Both the position numbers and the translations under genes were made by a program. DNA of 10,439 nucleotides from assembly GCA_014376915.1 (NCBI GenBank), contig JACMQP010000621.1, forward strand, positions 1-10,439, read 5' to 3'. Positions 1-8,350 of this stretch are shown piece after piece. The stretch comes from Ramlibacter sp. (lineage in GTDB: Bacteria; Pseudomonadota; Gammaproteobacteria; Burkholderiales; Burkholderiaceae). The notes under the pieces were generated by a model. That model saw nothing but the letters and a program-made list of their open reading frames with translations. It was not told the origin of the DNA and did no database searches. The first letter of the stretch is position 1. The number at the start of each line of letters is the position of its first letter.

Positions 1-645
1 GCCGACAAGGCCGCCGCCGACGGCCTGGCGAAGCTGGGCTCGGCCACCGTGCACGAGGCGATGGGCCGGGTCGGCCTGATGAAAACCTACATGCGGCCGA
101 TCTATCCGGGTGCGCAGATTTCCGGCACCGCCGTCACCGTGCTGCTGCAGCCGGGCGACAACTGGATGATGCACGTGGCCGCGGAGCAGATCCAGCCGGG
201 CGACATCGTGGTGGCTGCCTGCACCACCGACAACACCGATGGTTTCTTCGGCGACCTGCTGGCCACCAGCTTCATGGCCCGTGGCGCCCGTGGCCTGGTG
301 ATCGACGGCGGCTGCCGCGACGTGAAGACATTGCAGGAGATGGGCTTCCCGGTCTGGAGCCGCGCCATCAGTTCCAAGGGCACCGTGAAGTCCACGCTCG
401 GCTCGGTGAACATCCCGGTGGTCTGCGCCGGCGCGTTGGTCCATCCGGGCGACATCGTCGTGGCGGACGACGACGGCGTGGTCGTCGTGCCGGCCGCCAT
501 GGCGCAAAAGACACTCGAAGCCGCGACCGCCCGCGAAGCCAACGAAGGCGAGAAGCGGACCAAGCTGGCTTCGGGCCTGCTGGGGCTGGACATGTACAGC
601 ATGCGCGGGCCGCTGGAGCAAGCCGGTTTGAAATACGTCGACTAA
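1..645 (+). CDS. ligK: 4-carboxy-4-hydroxy-2-oxoadipate (CHA) / HMG aldolase, 5'-truncated
   Basis: The reading frame is open from base 1, so the gene starts upstream; 214 codons are present and full-length homologues are roughly 225-240 residues, so only the N-terminal tip is missing. The GTG at 49 lies inside the conserved domain and is not the start. The protein belongs to the RraA-like class II aldolase family, which splits 4-carboxy-4-hydroxy-2-oxoadipate into pyruvate and oxaloacetate, the last step of protocatechuate/gallate meta-cleavage. The family's metal-site signature is visible: GDLLAT (fragment residues 84-89), then GGCRD with Arg106 and metal-binding Asp107. The gene sits 15 bases before the lactonase gene and corresponds to pmdF in Comamonas-type operons. 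Family assignment is firm; the substrate is inferred from family and context. Confidence 0.92.
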   Translation, partial: ADKAAADGLAKLGSATVHEAMGRVGLMKTYMRPIYPGAQISGTAVTVLLQPGDNWMMHVAAEQIQPGDIVVAACTTDNTDGFFGDLLATSFMARGARGLVIDGGCRDVKTLQEMGFPVWSRAISSKGTVKSTLGSVNIPVVCAGALVHPGDIVVADDDGVVVVPAAMAQKTLEAATAREANEGEKRTKLASGLLGLDMYSMRGPLEQAGLKYVD

Positions 646-660
646 CCTGATCTGTCCCGC

Positions 661-1584
661 ATGGCGCCTATGACATTCGAAAAAACTCCCGGCTGGCTCG
701 ACTGGTATGCCGGCCCCAGCAAGCCGCGCTTCCAGCTGCCGCCCGGCAGCGTGGACGCGCACTGTCACGTGTTCGGCCCGGGCGACCGGTTCCCCTATGC
801 GCCTGAGCGCAAGTACACGCCCGGCGACGCGTCCAGGGAACAGCTGTTCACCCTGCGCGACCACCTCGGATTTGCCAGGAACGTGATCGTGCAGGCGACC
901 TGCCACGGTTCGGACAACCGCGCCCTGGTCGATGCGCTTGCACATGCCGGCGACAAGTCCCGCGGCGTGGCCACGGTCAGCCGCGACGTGACCGACGCCG
1001 AACTCCAGGCGCTGCATGCCGCCGGCGTGCGCGGGACGCGCTTTAACTTCGTCAAGCGCCTGGCCGACTTCACGCCGCGCGAAGTACTGCTTGAAATCGC
1101 CCAACGCATCGCCCCTCTGGGGTGGCATGTGGTGGTGTACTTCGAAGCCCAGGACCTGCCCGAGCTGTATGACTTCTTCACCGCATTGCCGACCACGGTG
1201 GTGGTGGACCATATGGGCCGGCCCGACGTGCGCAAATCAGTGGACGGCCCTGAGTTCGGTCTGTTCCTGAAGATGATGCGCGAGCATGGCAACATCTGGA
1301 GCAAGGTGAGCTGTCCCGAGCGGCTGAGCGTTTCGGGCCCGCCTGCGCTCGACGGCGAGCGCAGCGCCTACCGGGACGTGGTTCCCTTCGCCAGACGCCT
1401 GACCGAGACTTTCCCGGACCGCGTGCTCTGGGGTACCGACTGGCCGCACCCGAACCTGAAGGACCACATGCCCGACGACGGCTTGCTGGTCGATTTCATC
1501 CCGCACATCGCCGTCACGCCCGAACTGCAGCGCAAGCTGCTGGTGGACAATCCGACGCGCCTGTACTGGGCGCAGGGAGAGTAG
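661..1584 (+). CDS. ligI: 2-pyrone-4,6-dicarboxylate lactonase
   Basis: A 307-residue amidohydrolase-superfamily protein that hydrolyses the lactone 2-pyrone-4,6-dicarboxylate to 4-oxalomesaconate/its tautomer in the cytoplasm. The N-terminal metal-site-like motif VDAHCHVFGP is at residues 31-40 (His34, His36), and the C-terminal LWGTDWPHPN places Asp260 where LigI-type enzymes have their catalytic aspartate. Known LigI enzymes work without a divalent metal although they keep these motifs. Length is close to the family norm (about 290-310). There is no clear Shine-Dalgarno sequence; an alternative ATG at 670 would remove three residues and fits equally well. It lies between the aldolase and the dioxygenase genes, as pmdD does in Comamonas, and ends 2 bases before the ligA start. 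Confidence 0.93.
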   Translation: MAPMTFEKTPGWLDWYAGPSKPRFQLPPGSVDAHCHVFGPGDRFPYAPERKYTPGDASREQLFTLRDHLGFARNVIVQATCHGSDNRALVDALAHAGDKSRGVATVSRDVTDAELQALHAAGVRGTRFNFVKRLADFTPREVLLEIAQRIAPLGWHVVVYFEAQDLPELYDFFTALPTTVVVDHMGRPDVRKSVDGPEFGLFLKMMREHGNIWSKVSCPERLSVSGPPALDGERSAYRDVVPFARRLTETFPDRVLWGTDWPHPNLKDHMPDDGLLVDFIPHIAVTPELQRKLLVDNPTRLYWAQGE

Positions 1585-1586
1585 CA

Positions 1587-2922
<1,336 letters not shown>

Positions 2923-3879
2923 ATGAGAAAAACCATCAAAGTCGCTCTTGCGGGCGCGGGCGCTTTCGGCACCAAGCACCTGGACGGCATCCGGAACATC
3001 GACGGCGTTGAAGTCGTCTCGCTGGTCGGGCGCCGTCTCGACCAAACCCAAGAAGTGGCCAACAAGTACGGCATCGGGCACGTCGCAACCGACTTGGCCG
3101 ACAGCTTGGCGATGCAGGAAGTCGACGCCGTCATCCTGTGTACGCCCACGCAGATGCACGCAGCGCAGGCGCTCCAGTGCCTCAAGGCCGGCAAGCACGT
3201 CCAGGTCGAGATCCCCATGGCCGACAGCCTGCGGGATGCCCAGGAAATCGTGCGCGTGCAACAGCAGACTGGTCTGGTGGCCATGTGTGGCCACACCCGC
3301 CGCTTCAACCCCAGCCATCAGTACGTGCACCGGAAGATCCAGGCCGGCGAGTTCCACATCCAGCAGTTGAACGTCCAGACCTATTTCTTTCGTCGCACCA
3401 ACATCAACGCCATGGGCCAGGCCCGCAGCTGGACCGACCACCTGCTGTGGCACCACGCCGCCCACACGATCGACCTGTTCGCCTACCAGTGCGGCAGCCC
3501 TGTCGTCAAGGCCAACGCCATCCAAGGCCCGATCCATCCGGCGCTCGGCATCGCCATGGACATGAGCATCCAGCTGCAGGCCGCCAGCGGCGCCATCTGC
3601 ACGCTGTCGCTGTCCTTCAACAACGACGGTCCCCTGGGCACCTTCTTCCGCTACATCGGCGATACCGCAACCTACGTCGCCAGCTATGACGACCTGTTCA
3701 CCGGCAAGGAAGAGAAGATCGACGTCAGCCGGGTGGCGGTGTCCATGAACGGCATCGAACTGCAGGACCGCGAATTCTTCGCCGCCATCCGCGAAGGGCG
3801 CGAGCCCAATTCCAGCGTGGCGCAGGTGCTTCCCTGCTACCAGGTGATGCACGATCTGGAGCAGCAGTTCAAGGTATGA
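2923..3879 (+). CDS. ligC: 4-carboxy-2-hydroxymuconate-6-semialdehyde dehydrogenase
   Basis: A 318-residue Gfo/Idh/MocA-family NAD(P)-dependent dehydrogenase that oxidises the hemiacetal form of the ring-cleavage product to 2-pyrone-4,6-dicarboxylate, the substrate of the lactonase encoded two genes upstream. A Rossmann glycine motif GAGAFG is at residues 11-16. The usual EKP motif of Gfo/Idh proteins is replaced by VEIPMAD (95-101), as I recall for LigC-type enzymes. The conserved HTRRFNP (124-130) and the His-rich WTDHLLWHHAAHTIDLF segment (170-186) form the presumed substrate site. The start codon directly follows the ligB stop, with GGAG shortly before it inside ligB. This closes the pmdFDABC-like block. 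Confidence 0.94.
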   Translation: MRKTIKVALAGAGAFGTKHLDGIRNIDGVEVVSLVGRRLDQTQEVANKYGIGHVATDLADSLAMQEVDAVILCTPTQMHAAQALQCLKAGKHVQVEIPMADSLRDAQEIVRVQQQTGLVAMCGHTRRFNPSHQYVHRKIQAGEFHIQQLNVQTYFFRRTNINAMGQARSWTDHLLWHHAAHTIDLFAYQCGSPVVKANAIQGPIHPALGIAMDMSIQLQAASGAICTLSLSFNNDGPLGTFFRYIGDTATYVASYDDLFTGKEEKIDVSRVAVSMNGIELQDREFFAAIREGREPNSSVAQVLPCYQVMHDLEQQFKV

Positions 3880-3894
3880 GGCCAGAGTCGGCCG

Positions 3895-3900
3895 AAGGAG
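3895..3900 (+). promoter_or_regulatory. Ribosome binding site for the FAD monooxygenase gene
   Basis: AAGGAG lies 10 bases before ATG 3911 and 7 bases before an in-frame TTG at 3908. The ATG is preferred as start because it is the stronger codon and puts the first beta-strand (EVLIVGAGPVG) at the usual distance from the N-terminus. Confidence 0.7.
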
Positions 3901-3910
3901 AAAAAGTTTG

Positions 3911-5539
3911 ATGGAAAAGACCGAAGTACTGATCGTGGGCGCCGGGCCCGTGGGCCTGACGCTGGCGATCGATCTGGGCAAGCGCGGCATCCGCTGCACG
4001 CTGATCGAACAGAAGGAGGCGCCGCAGTTCCTGCCCAAAATGGAGCGTGCCAACGCGCGCAGCATGGAGATGTACCGGCGCATCGGCCTGGCGGACCCGA
4101 TCCGCAAGGCCGGCCTGCGTGGCGATTGCCCGATGGACGTTTATGTGGTCCTCAGCTTGAAAGGGCCCCCTTTGCTGCGCCTGCGCTATCCCTCGGTCGA
4201 CGAGGCTCGGGCCGAGTGCCGCGCCACCAACGACGGCAGCGGTGCGCTCGAGCCGTATCAGTTGATCTCGCAATACACGCTCGAACCACTGCTCAAGTCG
4301 GTCGCCGAGAGCCTGCCGACGGTGAGCGTGCGTTTCGGCACCGAATTCGTATCCCTGGTGCAGGACGAAGAGGGCGTTGCCGCCACGGTGAAAAGCGGCG
4401 GGAAGACCGAAACCCTGCGCGTCGACTACCTCGTCGGCTGCGACGGGGGTACCAGCCCGGTTCGCAAGCAGTTGGGGATCAAGCTGCGCGGCGAGGGCGC
4501 GATGATGGAATTCCGCCAGGCGCTGTTTCGCTGCGATGAACTGTTCGATCGACTTCCACTGGGCAATGGCCCGGGCCGTGGCCGCCACTACCATGTGGCA
4601 GACAACAAGGCCAGCTTCCTGATCATGCAGGACTCGACCGTGCACTGGACCCTGCACGCGGTGGTGGGGTCCGACGAGGAGATGAAGGCCCAGTTCGAAA
4701 AAGTCGTCGGCTTCCCCGTCGAGTACGAGATGCTGTCGTGTTTTCCTTGGCGGCAGAACCTGCTGCTGGCCGACCGCTACCGCGACAGGCGCGTGTTTCT
4801 CGCCGGCGATGCGGCCCACCTCGTCATCCCCACTGGCGGCCTGGGCATGAACACCGGCGTGGGCGATGCCTTCGACCTGTCCTGGAAGCTGGCCGCAACC
4901 CTGCGGGGCTGGGGTGGCGACAACCTTTTGGGGGCCTATGAACATGAGCGGCGCCAAGTGGGCGACCGCAATGTCGGTGCCTCGCGCTATGCCTCGATCG
5001 GGCGCCGCAAATGGCGTTCCATGTACCGTCCCAACATCGCCGAGAACACGCCCGAGGGCCGGCAAAACCGCGAGATTCTCGCCAGCGTCGCCGACGTCGA
5101 GCAGCGCAAGACGAACGAAATGATCGGCGCGGAAATGGGCTACCGGTATGTCGACTCGCCCATCATCATGGACATTCCGGGCGGGCCGGAGCACCTGTTC
5201 CGCGAGTACGTTCCCACCACCTGGCCCGGTGCGCGCCTGCCGCATGTCTGGCTCGACGACGGGACGGCGATGCAGGACCACATCCCCGCCGACGGCTACA
5301 CGCTGCTCAAGCTTGGGCAAACGTGCGCCGAGACGGCGGGCCTGGAGCAGGCCCTGCGCGCCTTTGGCGCACCGGTCGCGGTAATGGACGTGCCCGACCA
5401 GATCGCGCGAGACATTTACGGCTTCGACCTCATCTTGCTGCGTCCGGACATGCACATCGTCTGGCGCGGGCAGCAGCCGCCAGACGATTGCGCTCTCGTC
5501 GCGGCCATCGCCACCGGACATCAAAGGAGACCCACGTGA
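3911..5539 (+). CDS. FAD-dependent aromatic hydroxylase (class A flavoprotein monooxygenase, MhpA/PheA-like)
   Basis: A 542-residue protein with all three fingerprints of single-component flavin hydroxylases: GxGxxG at residues 10-15 for the FAD ADP moiety, the DG motif GCDGG at 176-180, and the GD motif FLAGDAAHLVIPTGGLGMN at 296-314. The C-terminal region (from about 400) ends in DLILLRPDMHIVWRG, typical of the thioredoxin-like domain of the phenol hydroxylase/MhpA/MobA group. It should use NAD(P)H and O2 to hydroxylate a phenolic acid next to its hydroxyl group. It is shorter than 3-hydroxybenzoate 4-hydroxylase MobA (about 640 residues, from memory) and near MhpA in length. Lying between the protocatechuate cleavage genes and a LigW-like decarboxylase, it probably prepares a catechol precursor of protocatechuate; the exact substrate cannot be read from sequence. 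Its stop overlaps the next start (GTGA). Confidence 0.88.
   Translation: MEKTEVLIVGAGPVGLTLAIDLGKRGIRCTLIEQKEAPQFLPKMERANARSMEMYRRIGLADPIRKAGLRGDCPMDVYVVLSLKGPPLLRLRYPSVDEARAECRATNDGSGALEPYQLISQYTLEPLLKSVAESLPTVSVRFGTEFVSLVQDEEGVAATVKSGGKTETLRVDYLVGCDGGTSPVRKQLGIKLRGEGAMMEFRQALFRCDELFDRLPLGNGPGRGRHYHVADNKASFLIMQDSTVHWTLHAVVGSDEEMKAQFEKVVGFPVEYEMLSCFPWRQNLLLADRYRDRRVFLAGDAAHLVIPTGGLGMNTGVGDAFDLSWKLAATLRGWGGDNLLGAYEHERRQVGDRNVGASRYASIGRRKWRSMYRPNIAENTPEGRQNREILASVADVEQRKTNEMIGAEMGYRYVDSPIIMDIPGGPEHLFREYVPTTWPGARLPHVWLDDGTAMQDHIPADGYTLLKLGQTCAETAGLEQALRAFGAPVAVMDVPDQIARDIYGFDLILLRPDMHIVWRGQQPPDDCALVAAIATGHQRRPT
5524..5529 (+). promoter_or_regulatory. Ribosome binding site that fixes the decarboxylase start
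   Basis: AAGGAG lies 6 bases before GTG 5536. The frame of the decarboxylase stays open far upstream, to about 5011, so this site together with the conserved N-terminus decides the start. Confidence 0.75.
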
Positions 5540-6576
5540 TTCCAAAGAACCCCGACTACCTGCGCATCGCCACCGAGGAGGCGTTCGCGCCCAAGGGGAT
5601 GTTCGACATCTACCGCAAGATCCTGGCCGGTCCCGATCCCGACCCGGGTTTCGTCAGCCTGCTCGGCTTCTACCTGACTAGCCAGAGCGAGCGCGCGCGG
5701 CACATCATCCGCTGCCTGGGCGACCTGGACCAGATTCGCCTCCATCACATGGACGAAGCCGGGATCGACCGCCAGATCATCGCGCTGACCTCGCCCGGCG
5801 TGCAGATCATGGATGAGGCCACGGCCGTGTCGTTTGCCAAAGTGGCCAACGACGAGTTGGCCGAAGCGGTGCGCCGCCACCCGACGCGGTTTTCCGGCAT
5901 GGTCGCCATCGCGCCGCAAAACCCGAAGGAAGCGGCCAAAGAAATCGAGCGCGGCATCCAGAAACTGGGCCTGACCGGCGTGATCGTCAACTCGCACACC
6001 CATGGCGAATACCTGTCCGATCCAAAGTTCTGGGACATTTTCGAGGCAGCGCAGGCCAACGACACGCCGATCTACCTGCACCCCAACACGCCGCCACGCA
6101 ACATGATCCAGCCCTTCCTCGACTGCGGGCTGGACGGCGCCCTCTACGGCTTCGGCGTGGAAACCGGCCTGCATGCGCTGCGCATCATCACCGCTGGCGT
6201 GTTCGACCGGTTTCCCAAACTGCAGGTGATCATCGGCCACATGGGCGAGGCGTTGCCGTTCTGGGCTTACCGCCTCGACTACATGCATCAGGCGACGGTC
6301 AAGTCCGACCGCTACCCGATGGTGCGGGCGTTGAAGAAAAAGCCGAGCGACTACCTGCGCGAAAACTTTTACATCACCAACAGCGGCGTCGCTTGGGAGC
6401 CGGCCATCAAGTTTACGCAGCAGACGCTCGACCCCGCGCGCGTGATGTACGCCATGGATTACCCGTACCAGTACGCGGTCGATGAGGTCACGTCGCTCGA
6501 TGGCATGGCCATGAGCGTGCAGGACAAGAAGCGCTTCTTCCAGACCAACGCGGAGACGATTTTCAAGCTCAGGTGA
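5536..6576 (+). CDS. LigW-like amidohydrolase decarboxylase (5-carboxyvanillate decarboxylase family)
   Basis: A 346-residue amidohydrolase-superfamily protein of the ACMSD/gamma-resorcylate decarboxylase group. Compared with LigW2 as I remember it, the order and spacing of motifs agree closely: TEEAF with Glu14, YLHP with His182, GHMGEALPFW with His235 and MDYPYQY with Asp308 correspond to the Mn(II) ligands. Arg53 (SERA) and Arg246 (YRLDYM) correspond to the two arginines that bind the substrate carboxylates. The enzyme should therefore remove a ring carboxylate from a 5-carboxy-4-hydroxybenzoate-type compound without oxidation, giving vanillate or protocatechuate. The first codon is GTG, overlapping the hydroxylase stop by 4 bases, so the two enzymes are probably made together. 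Alternatives are gamma-resorcylate or 2,3-dihydroxybenzoate decarboxylase, but these have HF rather than AF after the first Glu pair. Confidence 0.87.
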   Translation: MIPKNPDYLRIATEEAFAPKGMFDIYRKILAGPDPDPGFVSLLGFYLTSQSERARHIIRCLGDLDQIRLHHMDEAGIDRQIIALTSPGVQIMDEATAVSFAKVANDELAEAVRRHPTRFSGMVAIAPQNPKEAAKEIERGIQKLGLTGVIVNSHTHGEYLSDPKFWDIFEAAQANDTPIYLHPNTPPRNMIQPFLDCGLDGALYGFGVETGLHALRIITAGVFDRFPKLQVIIGHMGEALPFWAYRLDYMHQATVKSDRYPMVRALKKKPSDYLRENFYITNSGVAWEPAIKFTQQTLDPARVMYAMDYPYQYAVDEVTSLDGMAMSVQDKKRFFQTNAETIFKLR

Positions 6577-6612
6577 GCTACGAATTTCTAAACCCAAAAT
6601 GGAGTCTCGATC

Positions 6613-7575
6613 ATGAACATGTTTGCAGCCATCGCAGTGGCATCCGCCCTCGTGTGGCCTTCACTGTCCAGCGCCCAGGATTACCCTTCGCGTCCGATCC
6701 AGTTCATCGTTCCCTACACGCCGGGCACCACCGCCGACGTGCTGGCGCGCCTGCTCGGCACCAAGATAGCGCAGCGGTGGGGCGTGCCGGTGGTGGTGGA
6801 CAACAAGGCCGGGGCCAGCGGCGTGATCGGCACCGATGCGGTCGCCAAGGCCGCGTCCGACGGCTACACCTTCCTGTTTGCCGCAACGTCCTTCGGTACG
6901 GTGGCAGCCCTTCAACCCAAGCTGCCCTATGACCCGATCAAAAGCTTTGCTCCCGTGTCGCTGCTGGGCACAAGCGTCATGACCCTGGTCGTCAATAACC
7001 AGTTTCCCGCCCAGAACGTGCGGGAGTTCGTCGAACAGGTGAGGAAACAGCCGGGTGTCCTGAATTACGCATCTCCGGGAACAGGCGGGGTGCAGCACCT
7101 GGCCATGGAATTGTTCAAGCAGGAAACAGGAGCCCAACTGGTTCACGTGCCCTACAAAGGCACGGCCGGTGCGCTCAACGACGTCGTGGCCGGGCATGTG
7201 CAGGCCAGCGTGGTGTCGCTGCAAAGCGCGACCGCGTTCGCCCAGGGCGGAAAAGTGCGGATGCTCGCCGTCATGAGCCCCGAACGCGCCCCGACCTTTC
7301 CGCGGGTACCGACGCTGCGGGAGGCAGGCTATCCCAACATACTGGTAGAAACCTGGTACGGCGTGATGGCGCCCGCGGGTACGTCGCCCGCCGTTTTGGG
7401 CAGGATGAACGCCGAGATCAATCATCTCCTGACGCTGCCCGACGTGAAGGAGGCGATGGCCAGGCAAGGCGTCGACCAGGCGGGCGGCAAGCCCGAAAAA
7501 CTCGACGCCGTGGTGCGCAGCGAACTCCAGCTGTGGTCGCGGGTGGTCGCCCGGGGCAAGATCGTCGCCAACTGA
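6613..7575 (+). CDS. Bug/TctC-family tripartite tricarboxylate transporter receptor
   Basis: A 320-residue periplasmic substrate-binding protein (PF03401-type). A signal peptide ends near SSA-QDYP (cleavage after about Ala21); its N-region MNMFAAIAV has no Lys or Arg, which is unusual. The mature protein starts with the typical YPSRPIQFIVPYTPGTTAD, then has VVVDNKAGASG (about 60-70), FAPVSLLG, and LNYASPGTGG with HVPYKGTAGALNDVVAGHV further on, all Bug landmarks that line the carboxylate-binding cleft. GGAG at 6601-6604 precedes the ATG by 8 bases. No TctA/TctB membrane subunits are in the window, so it either works with subunits encoded elsewhere or acts as a sensor. Context suggests it binds an aromatic (di)acid that feeds the adjoining enzymes. 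Confidence 0.93.
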   Translation: MNMFAAIAVASALVWPSLSSAQDYPSRPIQFIVPYTPGTTADVLARLLGTKIAQRWGVPVVVDNKAGASGVIGTDAVAKAASDGYTFLFAATSFGTVAALQPKLPYDPIKSFAPVSLLGTSVMTLVVNNQFPAQNVREFVEQVRKQPGVLNYASPGTGGVQHLAMELFKQETGAQLVHVPYKGTAGALNDVVAGHVQASVVSLQSATAFAQGGKVRMLAVMSPERAPTFPRVPTLREAGYPNILVETWYGVMAPAGTSPAVLGRMNAEINHLLTLPDVKEAMARQGVDQAGGKPEKLDAVVRSELQLWSRVVARGKIVAN

Positions 7576-7600
7576 CCCCACCAATAGACAGGAAAGCCGC

Positions 7601-8320
7601 ATGAATCTCTTTCAAGATCTGGTGATCGCCTACCGCATCCTTGCCGAGCACGGCATCATCGACGCCTATGGGCACATCAGCTTTCGCTCGCCTGACAATC
7701 CCGAGCACTTCTGGATGGCGCGCTCGGTGGCGCCCGAGCTGGTGACCGAAGCCGACCTGATGGAGTTCGACATGAACAGCGAGCCGGTCGACGCCCGGGG
7801 CCGCAGCGCCGTCAACGAGCGCTTCATCCATGGAGAGGTGTACAGGGCGCGCCCCGAGGTCATGGCAGTGGTGCACAACCATTCGCCTTCGGTGATTCCG
7901 TTTTGCTGCACCGATACGCCGCTGCGGCCGATTTTCCACATGTCGGCCTTCATCGGCCTGGGCGTTCCCAACTGGGAAATCCGCGAAGCGAAGGAGGGCA
8001 CCGACATGCTGGTGCGCGACACCTACCTTGGCGCTTCACTGGCCAGAAAGCTGGGACGCCACCCCGCCGCCCTGATGCGCGGGCACGGCGCTGTCGTCGT
8101 CGGTGAAAGCCTGGCTGTCGCCGTGGGTCGCAGCGTCTACCTGGAGCAGAACGCACGAATGCAGTTCCAGGCGCAGATGCTGGCCGGCACCGGGGACGCG
8201 ATCACCTTTATGGACGACAAGGAGGTCGCTGCCAATGTCGTCTGGCAGGAGTACGGCCGATTCTGGAACCTGGTTCGCAGCAAGATGCTGAAAAAGCTGG
8301 AAGCTGAAAAAGCGGCCTGA
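7601..8320 (+). CDS. Class II aldolase/adducin-family protein, possible dihydroxyphthalate-type decarboxylase
   Basis: A 239-residue metal-dependent class II aldolase/adducin-fold protein. The Zn-site pattern is complete: His92 and His94 in VVHNHSPS, His162 in MRGHGAVVVG, and Glu73 in NERFIHGE at the position of the catalytic acid/base of fuculose-phosphate aldolase. The stretches DAYGHISFRSP (21-31) and MEFDMNSEPVD (54-64) are typical of the subgroup that lacks a sugar-phosphate partner and includes 3,4-dihydroxyphthalate decarboxylases of similar length. AGGAAA at 7590-7595 supports the ATG. It lies between two Bug receptor genes downstream of a ring-cleavage operon, so decarboxylation or retro-aldol cleavage of an aromatic-acid intermediate is more likely than sugar metabolism. 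Family is clear; reaction is inferred. Confidence 0.85.
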   Translation: MNLFQDLVIAYRILAEHGIIDAYGHISFRSPDNPEHFWMARSVAPELVTEADLMEFDMNSEPVDARGRSAVNERFIHGEVYRARPEVMAVVHNHSPSVIPFCCTDTPLRPIFHMSAFIGLGVPNWEIREAKEGTDMLVRDTYLGASLARKLGRHPAALMRGHGAVVVGESLAVAVGRSVYLEQNARMQFQAQMLAGTGDAITFMDDKEVAANVVWQEYGRFWNLVRSKMLKKLEAEKAA

Positions 8321-8350
8321 CGCTGTATCCCAACAAAAGGGGGACCAAAA

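Noticed and set aside
5011..5535. Upstream extension of the decarboxylase frame into the hydroxylase gene
   Set aside because: The extension is Arg/Pro-rich, overlaps the conserved C-terminus of the hydroxylase, and the ribosome binding site at 5524-5529 with GTG 5536 gives the expected N-terminus.
3869..5545. Long antisense reading frame (558 codons) opposite the flavin hydroxylase gene
   Set aside because: It is the mirror of a strongly conserved hydroxylase; GC-rich third positions leave the antisense frame open. No family features.
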